Shown in pieces: positions 12,001 to 17,721 of a DNA stretch of 64,000 nucleotides (its first letter is position 1; the number at the start of each line of letters is the position of its first letter). The position numbers and the translations under genes are program-made. Below the pieces are notes generated by a model, which searched no databases, was not told the origin of the DNA, and saw only the letters and a program-made list of their open reading frames with translations. The DNA comes from CAJBIL01 sp044359525 (GTDB taxonomy: Bacteria; Pseudomonadota; Gammaproteobacteria; Burkholderiales; Rhodocyclaceae). The stretch spans positions 6,275 through 70,274 of the forward strand of contig JBIKLY010000005.1 of NCBI GenBank assembly GCA_044359525.1. Reading direction: 5' to 3'.

Positions 12001-12040
12001 AGAATGCGATCGTGATAATGATCCGGAGTGCATGGAATGA
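2..12040 (+). CDS. Giant TpsA-type filamentous adhesin (5'-partial)
   Basis: The frame is open from base 2 with no upstream stop, so the N-terminus (signal peptide and TPS secretion domain) lies outside the window; about 4,010 residues are visible. The first third consists of degenerate repeats of roughly 45-50 residues rich in Gly, Ala, Val, Asp and Thr (AYIG, GVAGAVGV, VTADSSE-like motifs), typical of LktA/FHA-type beta-helical exoproteins. A coiled-coil-like segment rich in Thr, Gln, Arg and Asp lies at about nt 5833-6300. Near the C-terminus are 79-residue near-identical repeats (nt 10911-11300). The extreme C-terminus carries two Cys separated by seven residues (ECDRDNDPECME). The stop overlaps the start of a TpsB gene, which supports two-partner secretion to the cell surface. 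The family is confident; ligand and host or biofilm role are unknown. Confidence 0.85.
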   Translation, partial: VTATIGVAGAGAAAVTGAATANVIVSETEASIKDGARINMSGAAGDDPAVRIRATDNTFMVQAGGTVTGAGAAAVSGTVNTGIVAKKTAARIGDADVKASDVEVTADSSEKIFTLTANVSIAGAAGVGAGVGVNVIANETSASIGAGANIDTTDDIDVNARQNSLLNVNTVAVAGGIAGVGGAFSVGVIANKTKAYVEGSDDLADRTMLNAGGNTSVSAASEENLVTSTVSGAGGVAGVTGAFGVKVIKSDTDAYIGKNSIVTADEVDVNATDRTRVVSVGGAVTGGLVGVGGTVDATIVLNTTSAHIDSGAQITAVHDVKIEALSDKLVNSTTFAGSGGAVGVAGAVSIVSVGSLLDGEAKNGLNGDDTGSLVDARIKEDKVSTQLGNSTHVQGVKTDVANRTANQGVAGDLKGTVPPPLKNTMAFIGSGAQVKAGDNVTVTAADKTLAVVSAGAGAVGAFAGVAGTVGVVLLHDSAEAFVAGGAKVDAGKTITVGATTRDDVFNTGITGSGAAGVAAGGSVVVNVVTSDTAAYIGDADINKDAGMDAASAEQSVAVTANSGSNIVTVAGAGGVAGGASIGGVINVNALSKETKAYIASGADVAADKNVDVVASSAENVVGAGVTIRGAGLGAAGAVISANVVDNTTEAYIDGAKVDSDGNVKLSAVDDTLIVAVSAVANGAGGMGVGLNVGANAISNETRAYVSGASQIDARGNAAGTTVYTGEISSTPGAMPALPAGQSGSADIDRDGTSDGSVSGGASFNVGGKAVNPAAAKASDGSAIDGISGGLGAKGEETVKGLSVVAINNEKMITATVGVAVAGGRSQTGASTANLISSVTEASIRDGVKINDGGASANSAVRVRAADNTLMVQVGGTFAGAGAMGLSGAINSGIVTKQTTARVGDADVKASNVEVTADSSEDVYNVTVNAALAGGAAVGGAAGVDVIRNKTYASIGAGADIDATGNLRVSATQDSAIDLYTVSGSAAGLVGVSGAVSVGVIANETKAYVEGSTVNAATLNAGGTTEVVADSAEKITSVTISGAAGGLAGVAGAVGVKVVESKTEAFIGNNTRVNQTRNGAAQDVIVSATDAVTLRGGGGTVALAGYAGVGATSEINIVRNTTTAYIGDAALVDADRDVSVSAASTKDVQSAAIAAAGGLSVGIGGALSVVTIGAKLDADAQGGLSDPSGGGNTASSVDSQIAKDEVSGQLGSSEHVQGMKSDVSGGIGSLGVAAKMNESSTASLDKTRAYIGGGSKVKAGDDVTVTATDKVKLDIKVAGAAGGFVGIGGALGIGVVNSTTEAFAGASAQVEAGDDLKIEARTKNLDASGSKVTAVAGAGGIIGLGAAVAVMNNTSSTKATIGNGSTLTGDVTVSAETDTKQFASASGIAVGVVAVGASIASVGSDTDTRAKLGSNVTVAGDGLAVRASGTDDNFATATAGSGGLIAGSAAAANTTSTSNTIASVGAGDASHQASVGSFEVDATHTTRFNADVDSVNASIAGSSGALARHVVDSTVLAEAADDARVLANSVRISAGNRIEKDWLGGSGDSAAWNIRAGSGGVIGAPAGKSETLITQDTTARVGDNAKIHVLAPVSGDGVFKMDASNVIIARDKAKLDSGGAIAIAKATSLITVDRSDATASFGTNAEVISDVGSIDAGSRNDATIETRAAADTYGLAGAPDGSAHSVFRGDTNTVVGSGALLRADDGAVNLAAGRDSSGNAGGIDARSAVNLWNKTAIPIPTVPDALTSVVNNADLTVLGTASLLAATDITLTADRGSVLTSATGIGKDIYRETAAAIASGISNLFGGDDVSFDVRGGSATAGGFAGVRVDGNVETGIYKDASLALDVQNYNATTRAWDLKVTRSRGVAEPTIEFQVGIAADINKRRTLLVKLAFEYSGTAAGDAYQAEVNFLEHKLVDLGLAYRDGTGTIILGTGGGTGTSPRAAALTRVTTLTTQRDDIVNNRLPPVQTQLNTATTARDTALDNYNNVFTARATALSLWAIEAAKGASANAAYITARKAEVATAESTLTTSGATGWVAQAAAASPNVTLANTERSNYNTNTVTPLQTQVTSLTDQKDVLVTQRDNLVDNLFVLNRQIAGYTDTAPDPDVVYAPLSNVAPSGPAADFITVPNIKAQLGSIRVTADVLTGSGKLKAPGDARVTITNNTPNYLIVKDIEVDADAARVAFNGVDVASNADIGRLNRPGHTAAFSEIITGGSNPSQPEVRITSTYDPNSSPYRIGSAPDIRLTGNISNPRGLVKVESAAGSILSQGNIYAGTVDIKAANGDFVQSYVDNFFHIGGDPKAIAEGTTTPGGIVANGSVFISSRYLNINGIIQSGVDSYTLTLPAAGATLTGSASMLGLTSAGNNQAAMDAYRIANPTGVTTFTNDRGAVVTYNAAKNRLEVSEAFALTDAASAQGKSRNPTGEYALVTDYGNIGARYDTTNNRYLINGTEVKGGYIQLFGQILNTASPAAGTGTGKLRVLDGYGQINIANPSGKDIVLARLDAGQGTAGVIDITDIQYVDANNAAHSIKSLITRENGNVKITQKGRWTLNGSGLPVAFDDNWTATSTTGSVIGATGISGATSTRSATYKPQPGLAFTYTTGEDQSTYEDFSYEGTQFIGISAWRTWPNLTDYRIAGPYKSGTPRELEKGRYLSSGRPLANAYSTTSSTEIANGPAEFKTTNEYSYCDWWSLCITQTYHIDFSRITPTKDIVSNFLRADNPIAIEFIGADFGTIGVRSAQNAILTGVISNKTGTTTLIAGNSGTGVTAANKSIVQGNDEALIRSKDLILGASGSIGATLDANPVRLIRTDISGTLTAAASNGNVLVRQTLGDLKVDTVTAGGSSPAGTSRVTLQAEGSIVAAGGASRIEADRVDLSSDTGSIGSIAAPVLVNVGYTDDTALRPYYGLKAAAQDDIGVATGTWAGNTAGNLLVDTVVSTGGNVKLVAPGRIIDNNPIEQVDTRTWAELLAYWDSLALRTGSAENDAKQQQAIKAFEFGKTANYRLYWQMRQRAGEPAGYNPSFAYATTPAERAALTASGMTGGQITTFENNRSAQYHQLNTDVGSLNGGSFADSYTYAATTNERNAILHKASWSERELAISVSPGLLKNLTNTNPVIKSANVQGKTVTLQAGVAIGETSGDMAISTSIAPSALTDAQKVALAVAERADISITDSLITVRQRKPFNFDATTALNVSVTPAVSAHADNGKAFLASLGDGLLGNISVPGDTRVKVHGSILNAPVSLVQTGNLILEAANGGVGYVPSDGINPAVSQPMQISLLAGATLTARGAGDVDVVETGDLNVDTVFSRGKAKLTAAGSILDAYPGSELNVLAGFITLDATGGSVGSAANPLDVGVTDPLGRIEAISPVGQGIYLNGPLGAQFNIGNITSGDALSLSSDIGMLIDGTVVAPGAISLVAGGTMTMTPEADVHATTLGVFLRANALTMQDARYMLDKGQALDPEYTAGEAARMRVDVGTIDIETVGDALITGIETGNPTASAIRVVSTAGRILDNGDTRLDIIADTAPAAKLTISAALGIGDDQLDVRLLNLEAASGGVVDINVQNGVNIVSVSAGDRVWLTADGDITGNSVTSTGTGNTNPDQSISITSANGTVNLASVSGQADVVIAGQAGVALGTVSSAGGSVNAGSASGNVDVGTTTAAQNISFSAPVGTVSADSSTAGGSFNASSAQGITLGDATSGRDMTFDAGGDFAARTLSSTGGSVNADSTGGNVDVGTTTAAQNISFSAPAGTVSADGSTAGGSFNASALGNVSVNIGSAGDGFALASFGGNVDAGTITANSVTLTAPGSVSADTLNVDSSVFLSGSSVSANVYGGASPVTGSVTGFGGAPATNVNLTLSAPGGFAFDTFSAASATVIIPDGAFSIDHALILDRATFTNPMTLVLVDQHDRSIQPADVQLYSAGSPFSMYLNDNSLTTDSFVIHRSPQHEVITPGGTNTSVLEQAQEDLSSISNLERSKKASGEDEALVDSLVSYEGTPVSLECDRDNDPECME
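70..3810 (+). repeat. Internal duplication of about 2.43 kb inside the adhesin gene
   Basis: Segments at about nt 70-1345 and 2505-3810 encode the same order of motifs: EASIKDGARI / EASIRDGVKI, then ATDNTFMVQ / AADNTLMVQ, then IGDADVKASDVEVTADSSE / VGDADVKASNVEVTADSSE, then the HVQGVKTDV / HVQGMKSDV block, then VKAGDNVTVTA / VKAGDDVTVTA. The offset is about 2430-2470 bp throughout, and DNA identity is still visible (for example nt 271-330 against 2701-2760). The simplest reading is one old tandem duplication of a long beta-helical unit. Confidence 0.75.
10911..11300 (+). repeat. Near-identical 237-bp-period direct repeat in the adhesin 3' region
   Basis: A block of about 153 bp beginning tgtcgagt at 10911 recurs at 11148 with only scattered substitutions. 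Both copies encode the order GGSVNA, GNVDVGTTTAAQNISFSAP, GTVSAD, STAGGSFNAS. The 237-bp period keeps the frame (79 residues). The low divergence compared with the rest of the gene suggests recent duplication or gene conversion and predicts length variation between strains. Confidence 0.85.
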
Positions 12041-13707
12041 TGATCAGCAGACTGATTCTTGCTGCGACCTTGTGTGCCGCGGTCCCGTCGTTTGCACAGA
12101 TTCCGGTGTTGCCGAGTGGTGCCTCCTCCGGCGCAACGCTGCAGCGGCAAATCGAGGAGGATCGGCGGCGCAGGGAAGAGGATCGTGACCAGATCAAGCC
12201 GGTTATTGAACCGCTGCGACGGGATATTCAGGAGGCTCCGGTTGCCAAACCGGGGGTGGCGTCGGTTCGTTTTATGGTGCGTGAGATACGGTTTACGACA
12301 TCCGAGATTCTAAGTGCCGAAGAGCTGTCAGTCATTGCAAGCGCCTTTCAGGGGAGGGAGCTCACTCTCGCCGATCTGCAGCAATTGGCCGTGCAGGTGA
12401 ATGAGTTGTACCGCAAGAAAGGTGTGGTCACCTCACAGGCAGTGATTCCGCCGCAGGACGTCTCCAGCGGGGTAATAACGGTCCGCTTGGTAGAAGGTCG
12501 TCTGGGGAAAATACAGATTGAGGGTAACGACTCGACGAATGAGCGTTATGTTGTCGACCGCCTGAGACTGAAGCCTGAAGATCTCATGGATATGAGTACG
12601 CTTGAGGATGCGCTGGTGCGCTTCAACCGGACCAACGATGCACAGCTTCAGGCGACGTTGAAGCCGGGTGAGCGCTTCTCAACCACCGATCTGAATATCG
12701 TGATGACCGAGCCGCCACGGCAGGAGTTGCGGCTTACCCTGGATAACTCCGGATCCAAAAGCACCGGTACGGAGAGGGTAGGTCTGGCTTACTTCAATCG
12801 CAGTGTGTTCGGGTTTCGGGACGATGCCAGTTTGTCGACGACGAAAGCCGATGGGCAGGAAAGCTATTCGGCAACTTACGGGTTTCCTGTCAATTCCTGG
12901 GGTGGGCGTTTCAACCTCGGTTATTACGATACCAGTACCGAGATAAAGAAAGGGGCCTTGGCCAGCCTTAACATTACCGGCAAATCCATTGCCCAGATTG
13001 CTTCGTTCCGGCAGCCGGCCTTTGTTGATTCGTCGTCGCAGGTTGACCTTGTCGTCGGGGGGAAGAAGGGGAGAAATACCAACTGGATTGACAAGGTGCT
13101 TCTGTTACGCACGGACACCCTGGAAAGCAACCTTGGTGTGGATGCGCAATTGTTTGATAGGCAGTCCAACTGGTCTGCAAGCTACATTCGTTCCTTCGGG
13201 CAGGCCGAAACGCAAATTTCCGAAAACAAAGGATTTGTCATTGATCGTGGCTCGTTGCGGCACAACCGTGATCTCGGCCATGGGTTTTCTTTTAGAGGCA
13301 CGCTATCTTGGCAGGAAAGCTCAAGGAGGCTTCTACCCTCTAGCGAGCAGCTATCTATTGGCGGAGAAGGCAGTGTGCGGGGTTACCCGGTAGGCGTCTA
13401 TACGGGCGATATCGGGCAGGTGATAAATCTTGAATTGCATCATTCCTTGCTTGCCGCGAGCGATGCGACCAATGGCGTAGGCGCAACGGGCTTCTTTTTT
13501 CTCGACTATGGCCGGGTCAAACCATATCGCCCTCCCAATAGCCGCCTGGACGACTACGACGAGTTGACGGGCGTCGGTTGGGGCATGCTCGCGTCGATGG
13601 GGAAGCACGCCTATGCCAAGTTGACGCTTGGCTACGGACTCGACCGCGTGCCGCAACAATCGCGGAATTACGAGATCAACCTGCAGGTGATTGTCAGCGC
13701 CTTCTAA
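12037..13707 (+). CDS. TpsB outer-membrane transporter (ShlB/FhaC/HecB family)
   Basis: A 556-residue Omp85-superfamily pore that would secrete the upstream giant adhesin. It has a signal peptide (MMISRLILAATLCAAVPSFA), a charged linker, a POTRA_2 domain at about residues 75-155, then a ShlB-type beta-barrel. The VRGY lid-loop motif at about residues 447-450 is intact and the barrel ends in a C-terminal aromatic (VSAF). I chose ATG 12037, which overlaps the adhesin TGA; a GTG at 12028 is in frame but would precede the hydrophobic signal. A CGGAG ribosome-binding site lies about 9 nt upstream. Length is normal for the family. The overlap implies translational coupling with the adhesin. Confidence 0.9.
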   Translation: MMISRLILAATLCAAVPSFAQIPVLPSGASSGATLQRQIEEDRRRREEDRDQIKPVIEPLRRDIQEAPVAKPGVASVRFMVREIRFTTSEILSAEELSVIASAFQGRELTLADLQQLAVQVNELYRKKGVVTSQAVIPPQDVSSGVITVRLVEGRLGKIQIEGNDSTNERYVVDRLRLKPEDLMDMSTLEDALVRFNRTNDAQLQATLKPGERFSTTDLNIVMTEPPRQELRLTLDNSGSKSTGTERVGLAYFNRSVFGFRDDASLSTTKADGQESYSATYGFPVNSWGGRFNLGYYDTSTEIKKGALASLNITGKSIAQIASFRQPAFVDSSSQVDLVVGGKKGRNTNWIDKVLLLRTDTLESNLGVDAQLFDRQSNWSASYIRSFGQAETQISENKGFVIDRGSLRHNRDLGHGFSFRGTLSWQESSRRLLPSSEQLSIGGEGSVRGYPVGVYTGDIGQVINLELHHSLLAASDATNGVGATGFFFLDYGRVKPYRPPNSRLDDYDELTGVGWGMLASMGKHAYAKLTLGYGLDRVPQQSRNYEINLQVIVSAF

Positions 13708-13840
13708 TCGCTTCTGCGATCTTTCCGGGGCGGGCCGGGAACTGCTCGTCAATGCGCGGGTGAAAGAGGCTTGTCTGGGGATTTGATCGGCGCCGGGCAG
13801 TGTTTTCCCCCTCTGCCGTTGTCGCGAGCGTGGTGATGGG
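13708..13840. other. Convergent intergenic spacer after tpsB
   Basis: A 133-bp spacer between tpsB and the 3' end of the toxin-antitoxin operon. I see no convincing terminator with a T-tract and no other element in it. Confidence 0.4.
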
Positions 13841-14065
13841 TTACGGCTTGGTTTGCCAGGCAATCTGCACTTTCCGGTGCTGTGTCAAGCAGTCACGGAG
13901 ATACAGATTAATCAGGCTTTGATAGGGAACGCCAGCTTCCTCTGCCATTCCCTTGAAGTAGCCAATAACATCCTCGGAAAGCCGCATCGTAACGGGCTTC
14001 TTGAGCTTTGACGCGTAGGGGTTTTTCCGCGATTTCATTTGGGATAAATCGTATTCCGCTTTCAT
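13841..14065 (-). CDS. brnA: BrnA-type antitoxin
   Basis: A 74-residue basic protein with the BrnA pattern: a short N-terminal segment (MKAEYDLSQMKSRKNPYA), the core KPVTMRLSEDVIGYFKGMAEEAGVPYQ and a C-terminal LINLYLRDCL helix forming a ribbon-helix-helix DNA-binding fold. In the family it neutralises BrnT by direct binding and represses the shared promoter. It overlaps brnT by 4 bp (ATGA). The order toxin first, antitoxin second is normal for brnTA. Confidence 0.85.
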   Translation of the reverse strand: MKAEYDLSQMKSRKNPYASKLKKPVTMRLSEDVIGYFKGMAEEAGVPYQSLINLYLRDCLTQHRKVQIAWQTKP

Positions 14066-14349
14066 GGGTGCTCACCTCCATAGAACGTGCTTTCACGTTT
14101 GCTTGCGTTTCTCGCTGAAATGATTCGAATCACGTTGCCAGACTCGCGTTCGCAGTGGCAAACAAGAAGCAGATTTGCCCCCGTGCTCAGGCCAAGCAAC
14201 AAAAAACGATCTTCATTATGAGAGTGCTCTTCATCGAAGAACTGGACTGCAAACTCATCGTAAAACACGGTTTGAGCTTCATCAAAGGAAACGCCGTGCT
14301 TTTTGATATTTGCCGCTGCTTTGGCTGAGTCCCATTCGAATTTTATCAT
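14062..14349 (-). CDS. brnT: BrnT-type ribonuclease toxin
   Basis: A 95-residue protein matching the BrnT family (RelE-like fold RNase that blocks translation). Visible family motifs are FEWDSAKAAANIKKHGVSFDEA at the N-terminus, a central ED-R-L-GLS block and the C-terminal IRIISARNASKRE segment. Length is normal. It is the first gene of the brnTA operon, with a strong promoter immediately upstream (14356-14383) and no room for a leader. Direct activity cannot be judged from sequence, but no truncation or missing core motif is seen. Confidence 0.87.
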   Translation of the reverse strand: MIKFEWDSAKAAANIKKHGVSFDEAQTVFYDEFAVQFFDEEHSHNEDRFLLLGLSTGANLLLVCHCERESGNVIRIISARNASKRESTFYGGEHP

Positions 14350-14355
14350 ACGTAC

Positions 14356-14383
14356 ATTGTATTTAACGTCAGGTGGAAGTCAA
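14356..14383 (-). promoter_or_regulatory. Sigma-70 promoter of brnTA, apparently leaderless
   Basis: On the minus strand TTGACT (14378-14383), a 16-bp spacer and TACAAT (14356-14361) form a near-consensus promoter. The -10 box ends only 6 nt before the brnT ATG (14349), so transcription should begin at or next to the start codon. The region contains dyad pieces (ACGT repeated on both sides of the -10) that could be a BrnA operator. Confidence 0.65.
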
Positions 14384-14563
14384 GGGAATGGGGAATCCTC
14401 AACGGTATCGCTTCGATGTCATAAATACACGTCAGGTTCGTGTTCGCTCATGGCGAAAGTGTAGCCGCTCCATTGCTTCTGATAATGTGTTTTGGCGATG
14501 TGGCGGGCGATGGCTTGTGCTATCTTCACTTTTTCTGCAGTTCGTCACGGAGCGTCGTTGAGC

Positions 14564-15061
14564 ATGAAAACCTTCCCCATTGCTGTCATCGTTGAGCGCC
14601 AGCAGATCGAGAGTCGCTGGGTCGATGAAAAATGGGAAGTCGTCGGCGTGGTACCGGCTTTCGATGCGCCGGTCGAAGACAGCGCGCCGCGCCGGATCTT
14701 TGCCGATGAGAAGCGCGAGCAGTTTCTGGTCGGTGGTTTTGCGCTTGAGCTGTTTCGCGATGAGGTCGATAACTATCACCTCAATATCACTTCGCCGATT
14801 CCCAAGGTTTTCATCATGTGGCGCATGGATGAGGACGAGGATCAAAAATTCGCCCGGCCGATCATTGTCACGGTGAGCTACGGCGAAGCGGCGCGCTTTC
14901 TCGATTCGGGCGAACAGGTCGATGGCGTGGCGATGCCGCAGGAGATTGCCGACTGGGTCGGCGATTTCGTCAATACGCATTACAAGCCGGCGGTGCGCAA
15001 GAAGGTCAAGCGTAACGATCCACTGGTGCAGGCGCGGGAAAAACCGAGGCAGCCTTCATGA
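14564..15061 (+). CDS. DUF3305 protein of formate dehydrogenase locus
   Basis: A 165-residue protein beginning MKTFPIAVIVERQQIESRWVD, which is the characteristic DUF3305 opening. ATG 14564 was chosen because the domain starts there; upstream in-frame codons from 14492 encode nothing family-like. DUF3305 genes are regularly found next to DUF3306 and formate dehydrogenase genes in proteobacteria; the molecular role is not established. It overlaps the next gene by 4 bp (ATGA), so it is translationally coupled and probably opens the locus. Confidence 0.85.
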   Translation: MKTFPIAVIVERQQIESRWVDEKWEVVGVVPAFDAPVEDSAPRRIFADEKREQFLVGGFALELFRDEVDNYHLNITSPIPKVFIMWRMDEDEDQKFARPIIVTVSYGEAARFLDSGEQVDGVAMPQEIADWVGDFVNTHYKPAVRKKVKRNDPLVQAREKPRQPS

Positions 15062-15549
15062 ACAATCCGGCGCGCTTCCTGTCGCGCTGGTCGCGGCTCA
15101 AGCGACAGACGGCTGTTGAGCCGCCTGCGGTGCCGGCAGTTGCCGCCGATGCTGCAGTTGATTCCGGCGTGGTTTTGCCAGTGTCTGACGCTGAAGGCGT
15201 CAAGGCGCAAGCTGCTGCCGGTAGCGATCTCACTGCACTGTTGCGCGAGGAATTAAGCGATGCAGTGCGCAAACAGACGCTGAAAGCAATTTTTGCCGAC
15301 CCGCATTTCAACGTGATGGACGGACTCGATACCTATATCGACGATTACTCGATCAGCGAGTCGATCCCGCCGGAAATGATGGCAACGCTCAATCAGGCGC
15401 GCTTTCTGTTCGGAGCAGAGGAGGCTGACAAGCCGGTTGATGAAAAGGCTCCTGAGGTGCAGCTCGCTACGGATTGCGACAATTTGGACGGTGCTGGCCA
15501 AAAAGTACCAGTTGATTCTTCGGCGGAGCATTGCGACAAAGATAAATAG
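15058..15549 (+). CDS. DUF3306 protein of formate dehydrogenase locus
   Basis: A 163-residue protein with the DUF3306 hallmark FLSRWSRLK near the N-terminus, an Ala/Val/Pro-rich linker (about residues 20-60), and a conserved acidic helical part (LREELSDAVRKQTLKAIFADPHFNVMDGLD, then IPPEMMATLNQARFLF). There is no signal peptide or membrane helix, so it is probably cytoplasmic. Its partner is the overlapping DUF3305 gene. Function unknown; association with formate dehydrogenase is known for the family and repeated here. Confidence 0.85.
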   Translation: MNNPARFLSRWSRLKRQTAVEPPAVPAVAADAAVDSGVVLPVSDAEGVKAQAAAGSDLTALLREELSDAVRKQTLKAIFADPHFNVMDGLDTYIDDYSISESIPPEMMATLNQARFLFGAEEADKPVDEKAPEVQLATDCDNLDGAGQKVPVDSSAEHCDKDK

Positions 15550-15580
15550 CGCGTTTTGCTCCGTTTTTGGTTGTTTTTTA

Positions 15581-15596
15581 TGGCACGCAGCATGCT
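15581..15596 (+). promoter_or_regulatory. Candidate sigma-54 (-24/-12) promoter upstream of fdh ferredoxin gene
   Basis: TGGCACG-cagc-ATGCT matches the sigma-54 consensus TGGCACG-N4-TTGCW at 11 of 12 specified positions, with GG and GC at the required 10-bp spacing. It is intergenic, 32 bp before the ATG at 15628, and is preceded by a T-rich stretch, as is common for these promoters. It would place the ferredoxin-to-fdhC genes under RpoN and an enhancer-binding activator. No activator gene is visible nearby. Confidence 0.6.
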
Positions 15597-15627
15597 GTAG
15601 TAACCGGGATTATAAAAAGCAAAGACA

Positions 15628-17721
15628 ATGCAAAACGGGGATAAACAAATCAAACTGTGCGATTGCAATCGCAGCAGTTGTTTCGATCAGGCGGCGCTGG
15701 GGACAGCGCTGGGTGGCCTCACCGCCATTACCTTTCATACCGATCTTTGCCGCAACGAAATTGCTGCCGTCGATGACGCCTGCCGCAGCGGCAATGACTT
15801 GCTGATCGGCTGCACGCAGGAAGCCACCCTGTTCTCCGAGCTGGCCGAAGATGCCGGCAGGGCGCAAAACATCGGCTTCTTCAATATTCGTGAACTGGCC
15901 GGCTGGTCGGCTGAAAACAGCAAGACCACGCCGAAGATCGCCGCCCTGATCGCGGCGGCGCAGTTGCCTGCCGCCGACCCGGTGCCGGGCGTGACGATGA
16001 AATCCGCTGGCAACCTGTTGATCGTTGGTGAAGCCGGCGCCGCGCTGGGCTGGGCCGAGCGCCTGAAAGACCAGCTGACCGTGACGGTATTGATGACCGG
16101 TCGTGCAGGGGTTGATGTCGAGTTGCCGGTGGCACGCCAGTACCCGATTTTCTCGGGCCGCGTGACCTCGTTTTCTGGCCATCTCGGCGCTTTCGACATT
16201 GCCTGGGCGCAGGAAAACCCGATCGATCTTGACCTCTGCGTGCGCTGCAACGCCTGCATTCGCGCCTGCCCCGAGGGTGCCATCGGCTACGACTATCAGA
16301 TTGACAGCGCGCGCTGCAAATCGCACAGCGCCTGCGTTACAGCCTGCGGCGACATTCAGGCGATTGATTTCTCGCGGCCGGCGGGCGATGCCTCGGCGCG
16401 CAACGACCGTTTCGATCTGGTGCTTGATCTTTCAGCGACGCCGCTCCTGAATCGCGTAGAACTGCCGCAGGGCTATCGCGCACCGGGCCGCGATGCGCTC
16501 GATCAGGCGCTGGCCGTGCAGGATTTGCAGGCACTCACCGGCGAGTTCGACAAGCCGAACTATGTGGCTTTCCGCGAGAAGCTTTGCGCGCATAGCCGGG
16601 CGAAAAAACCGGGCTGCAACAACTGTATTGACGTCTGCGCGACGCAGGCCATTGTGTCGAACGGCAACACGATCAAGCTTGACCCGTATCTCTGTCAGGG
16701 CTGCGGCACCTGTGCGACGGTTTGTCCATCGGGTGCGCTGAGCTACCAGTACCCGCGTGTCGCCGATCTGGGCGCGCGCGTGAAGACTTTGCTTACCAGT
16801 TATCGCAGTGCGGGCGCAGTTGATGCCGATGCCGTTCTGCTTTTCCATTCCGCCGAAGCCGGCCGTCAGTTGATCGATCAATTGGCGCGACGCGGCAAGG
16901 GTTTGCCGGCGCGGGTGATTCCGGTTGAAACGTGGAGCGCCGACGCGGTTGGCATTGATCTGCTGCTCGGCGCCTATGCGCTGGGAGCGGCCCAGGTCGC
17001 GGTGCTTGGAACAGGGTCGCATGATCTGGCGCCGCTCAGGCAGCAGGCCGGCTTTGCGCAAACGATTCTTGGCGCGCTCGGCTATGGCAGCGATCATTTG
17101 CGCATCATCGACGCCGACGATTATCGTTCGCTCGAAACACAGTTGTGGAACTGGGCACCGGCGACAGGCATGGCGAGCGTCGCCGAATTCCGCCTGATGT
17201 CCGAGAAGCGTACGACGCTGGAATTTGTCATCGACCATCTGGCAAAACATGCACCGACGCCGCAGAGCGAAATCGCACTGGCTGCCGGTGCGCCCTTCGG
17301 CAGCATCGCCATCAACGACGCCTGCACGCTGTGCATGTCTTGTGTCGGTGCCTGTCCGGCCAACGCGTTGAAAGCAGCGCCCGATGCGCCGCGCCTTTCC
17401 TTCCTTGAGTCGCAATGCCTGCAGTGCGGCCTGTGCGAAAAGAGCTGTCCGGAGCAGGCGATTGCACTGACGCCGCGCCTGCTGCTTGGCGCCGGACGTC
17501 GCGAGCGCGTGTTGCGCGAGGCTGAAATTTTCTGCTGCACCGCCTGCGGCAAGGCGATGGGTGCCAAGCCGATGATTGATGCGATGCTCGCCAAGCTTTC
17601 CGGTCACTCGATGTTTGCCGGTGAGCGCGCCATGGCGCGGCTTGCAATGTGTGCCGATTGCCGTGTCATCGATCTGATGAAGAGTGAAGAGAGTACGCAG
17701 GCATGGGAAATGAAGGAATGA
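15628..17721 (+). CDS. Polyferredoxin (4Fe-4S) of formate dehydrogenase operon
   Basis: A 697-residue cytoplasmic multi-cluster protein. Cys motifs: CVRCNACIRACP from C204 followed by CKSHSACVTAC; CNNCIDVC from C330 followed by CQGCGTCATVCP; CTLCMSCVGACP from C566 followed by CLQCGLCEKSCP; and a C-terminal pair CCTAC and CADC that may bind a further metal. This suggests five or six Fe-S clusters. An N-terminal CDCNRSSC motif is also present. Proteins of this type accompany formate dehydrogenase in betaproteobacteria; a role in electron transfer or enzyme maturation is inferred. Its 3' end overlaps the TorD-like gene. Confidence 0.8.
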   Translation: MQNGDKQIKLCDCNRSSCFDQAALGTALGGLTAITFHTDLCRNEIAAVDDACRSGNDLLIGCTQEATLFSELAEDAGRAQNIGFFNIRELAGWSAENSKTTPKIAALIAAAQLPAADPVPGVTMKSAGNLLIVGEAGAALGWAERLKDQLTVTVLMTGRAGVDVELPVARQYPIFSGRVTSFSGHLGAFDIAWAQENPIDLDLCVRCNACIRACPEGAIGYDYQIDSARCKSHSACVTACGDIQAIDFSRPAGDASARNDRFDLVLDLSATPLLNRVELPQGYRAPGRDALDQALAVQDLQALTGEFDKPNYVAFREKLCAHSRAKKPGCNNCIDVCATQAIVSNGNTIKLDPYLCQGCGTCATVCPSGALSYQYPRVADLGARVKTLLTSYRSAGAVDADAVLLFHSAEAGRQLIDQLARRGKGLPARVIPVETWSADAVGIDLLLGAYALGAAQVAVLGTGSHDLAPLRQQAGFAQTILGALGYGSDHLRIIDADDYRSLETQLWNWAPATGMASVAEFRLMSEKRTTLEFVIDHLAKHAPTPQSEIALAAGAPFGSIAINDACTLCMSCVGACPANALKAAPDAPRLSFLESQCLQCGLCEKSCPEQAIALTPRLLLGAGRRERVLREAEIFCCTACGKAMGAKPMIDAMLAKLSGHSMFAGERAMARLAMCADCRVIDLMKSEESTQAWEMKE

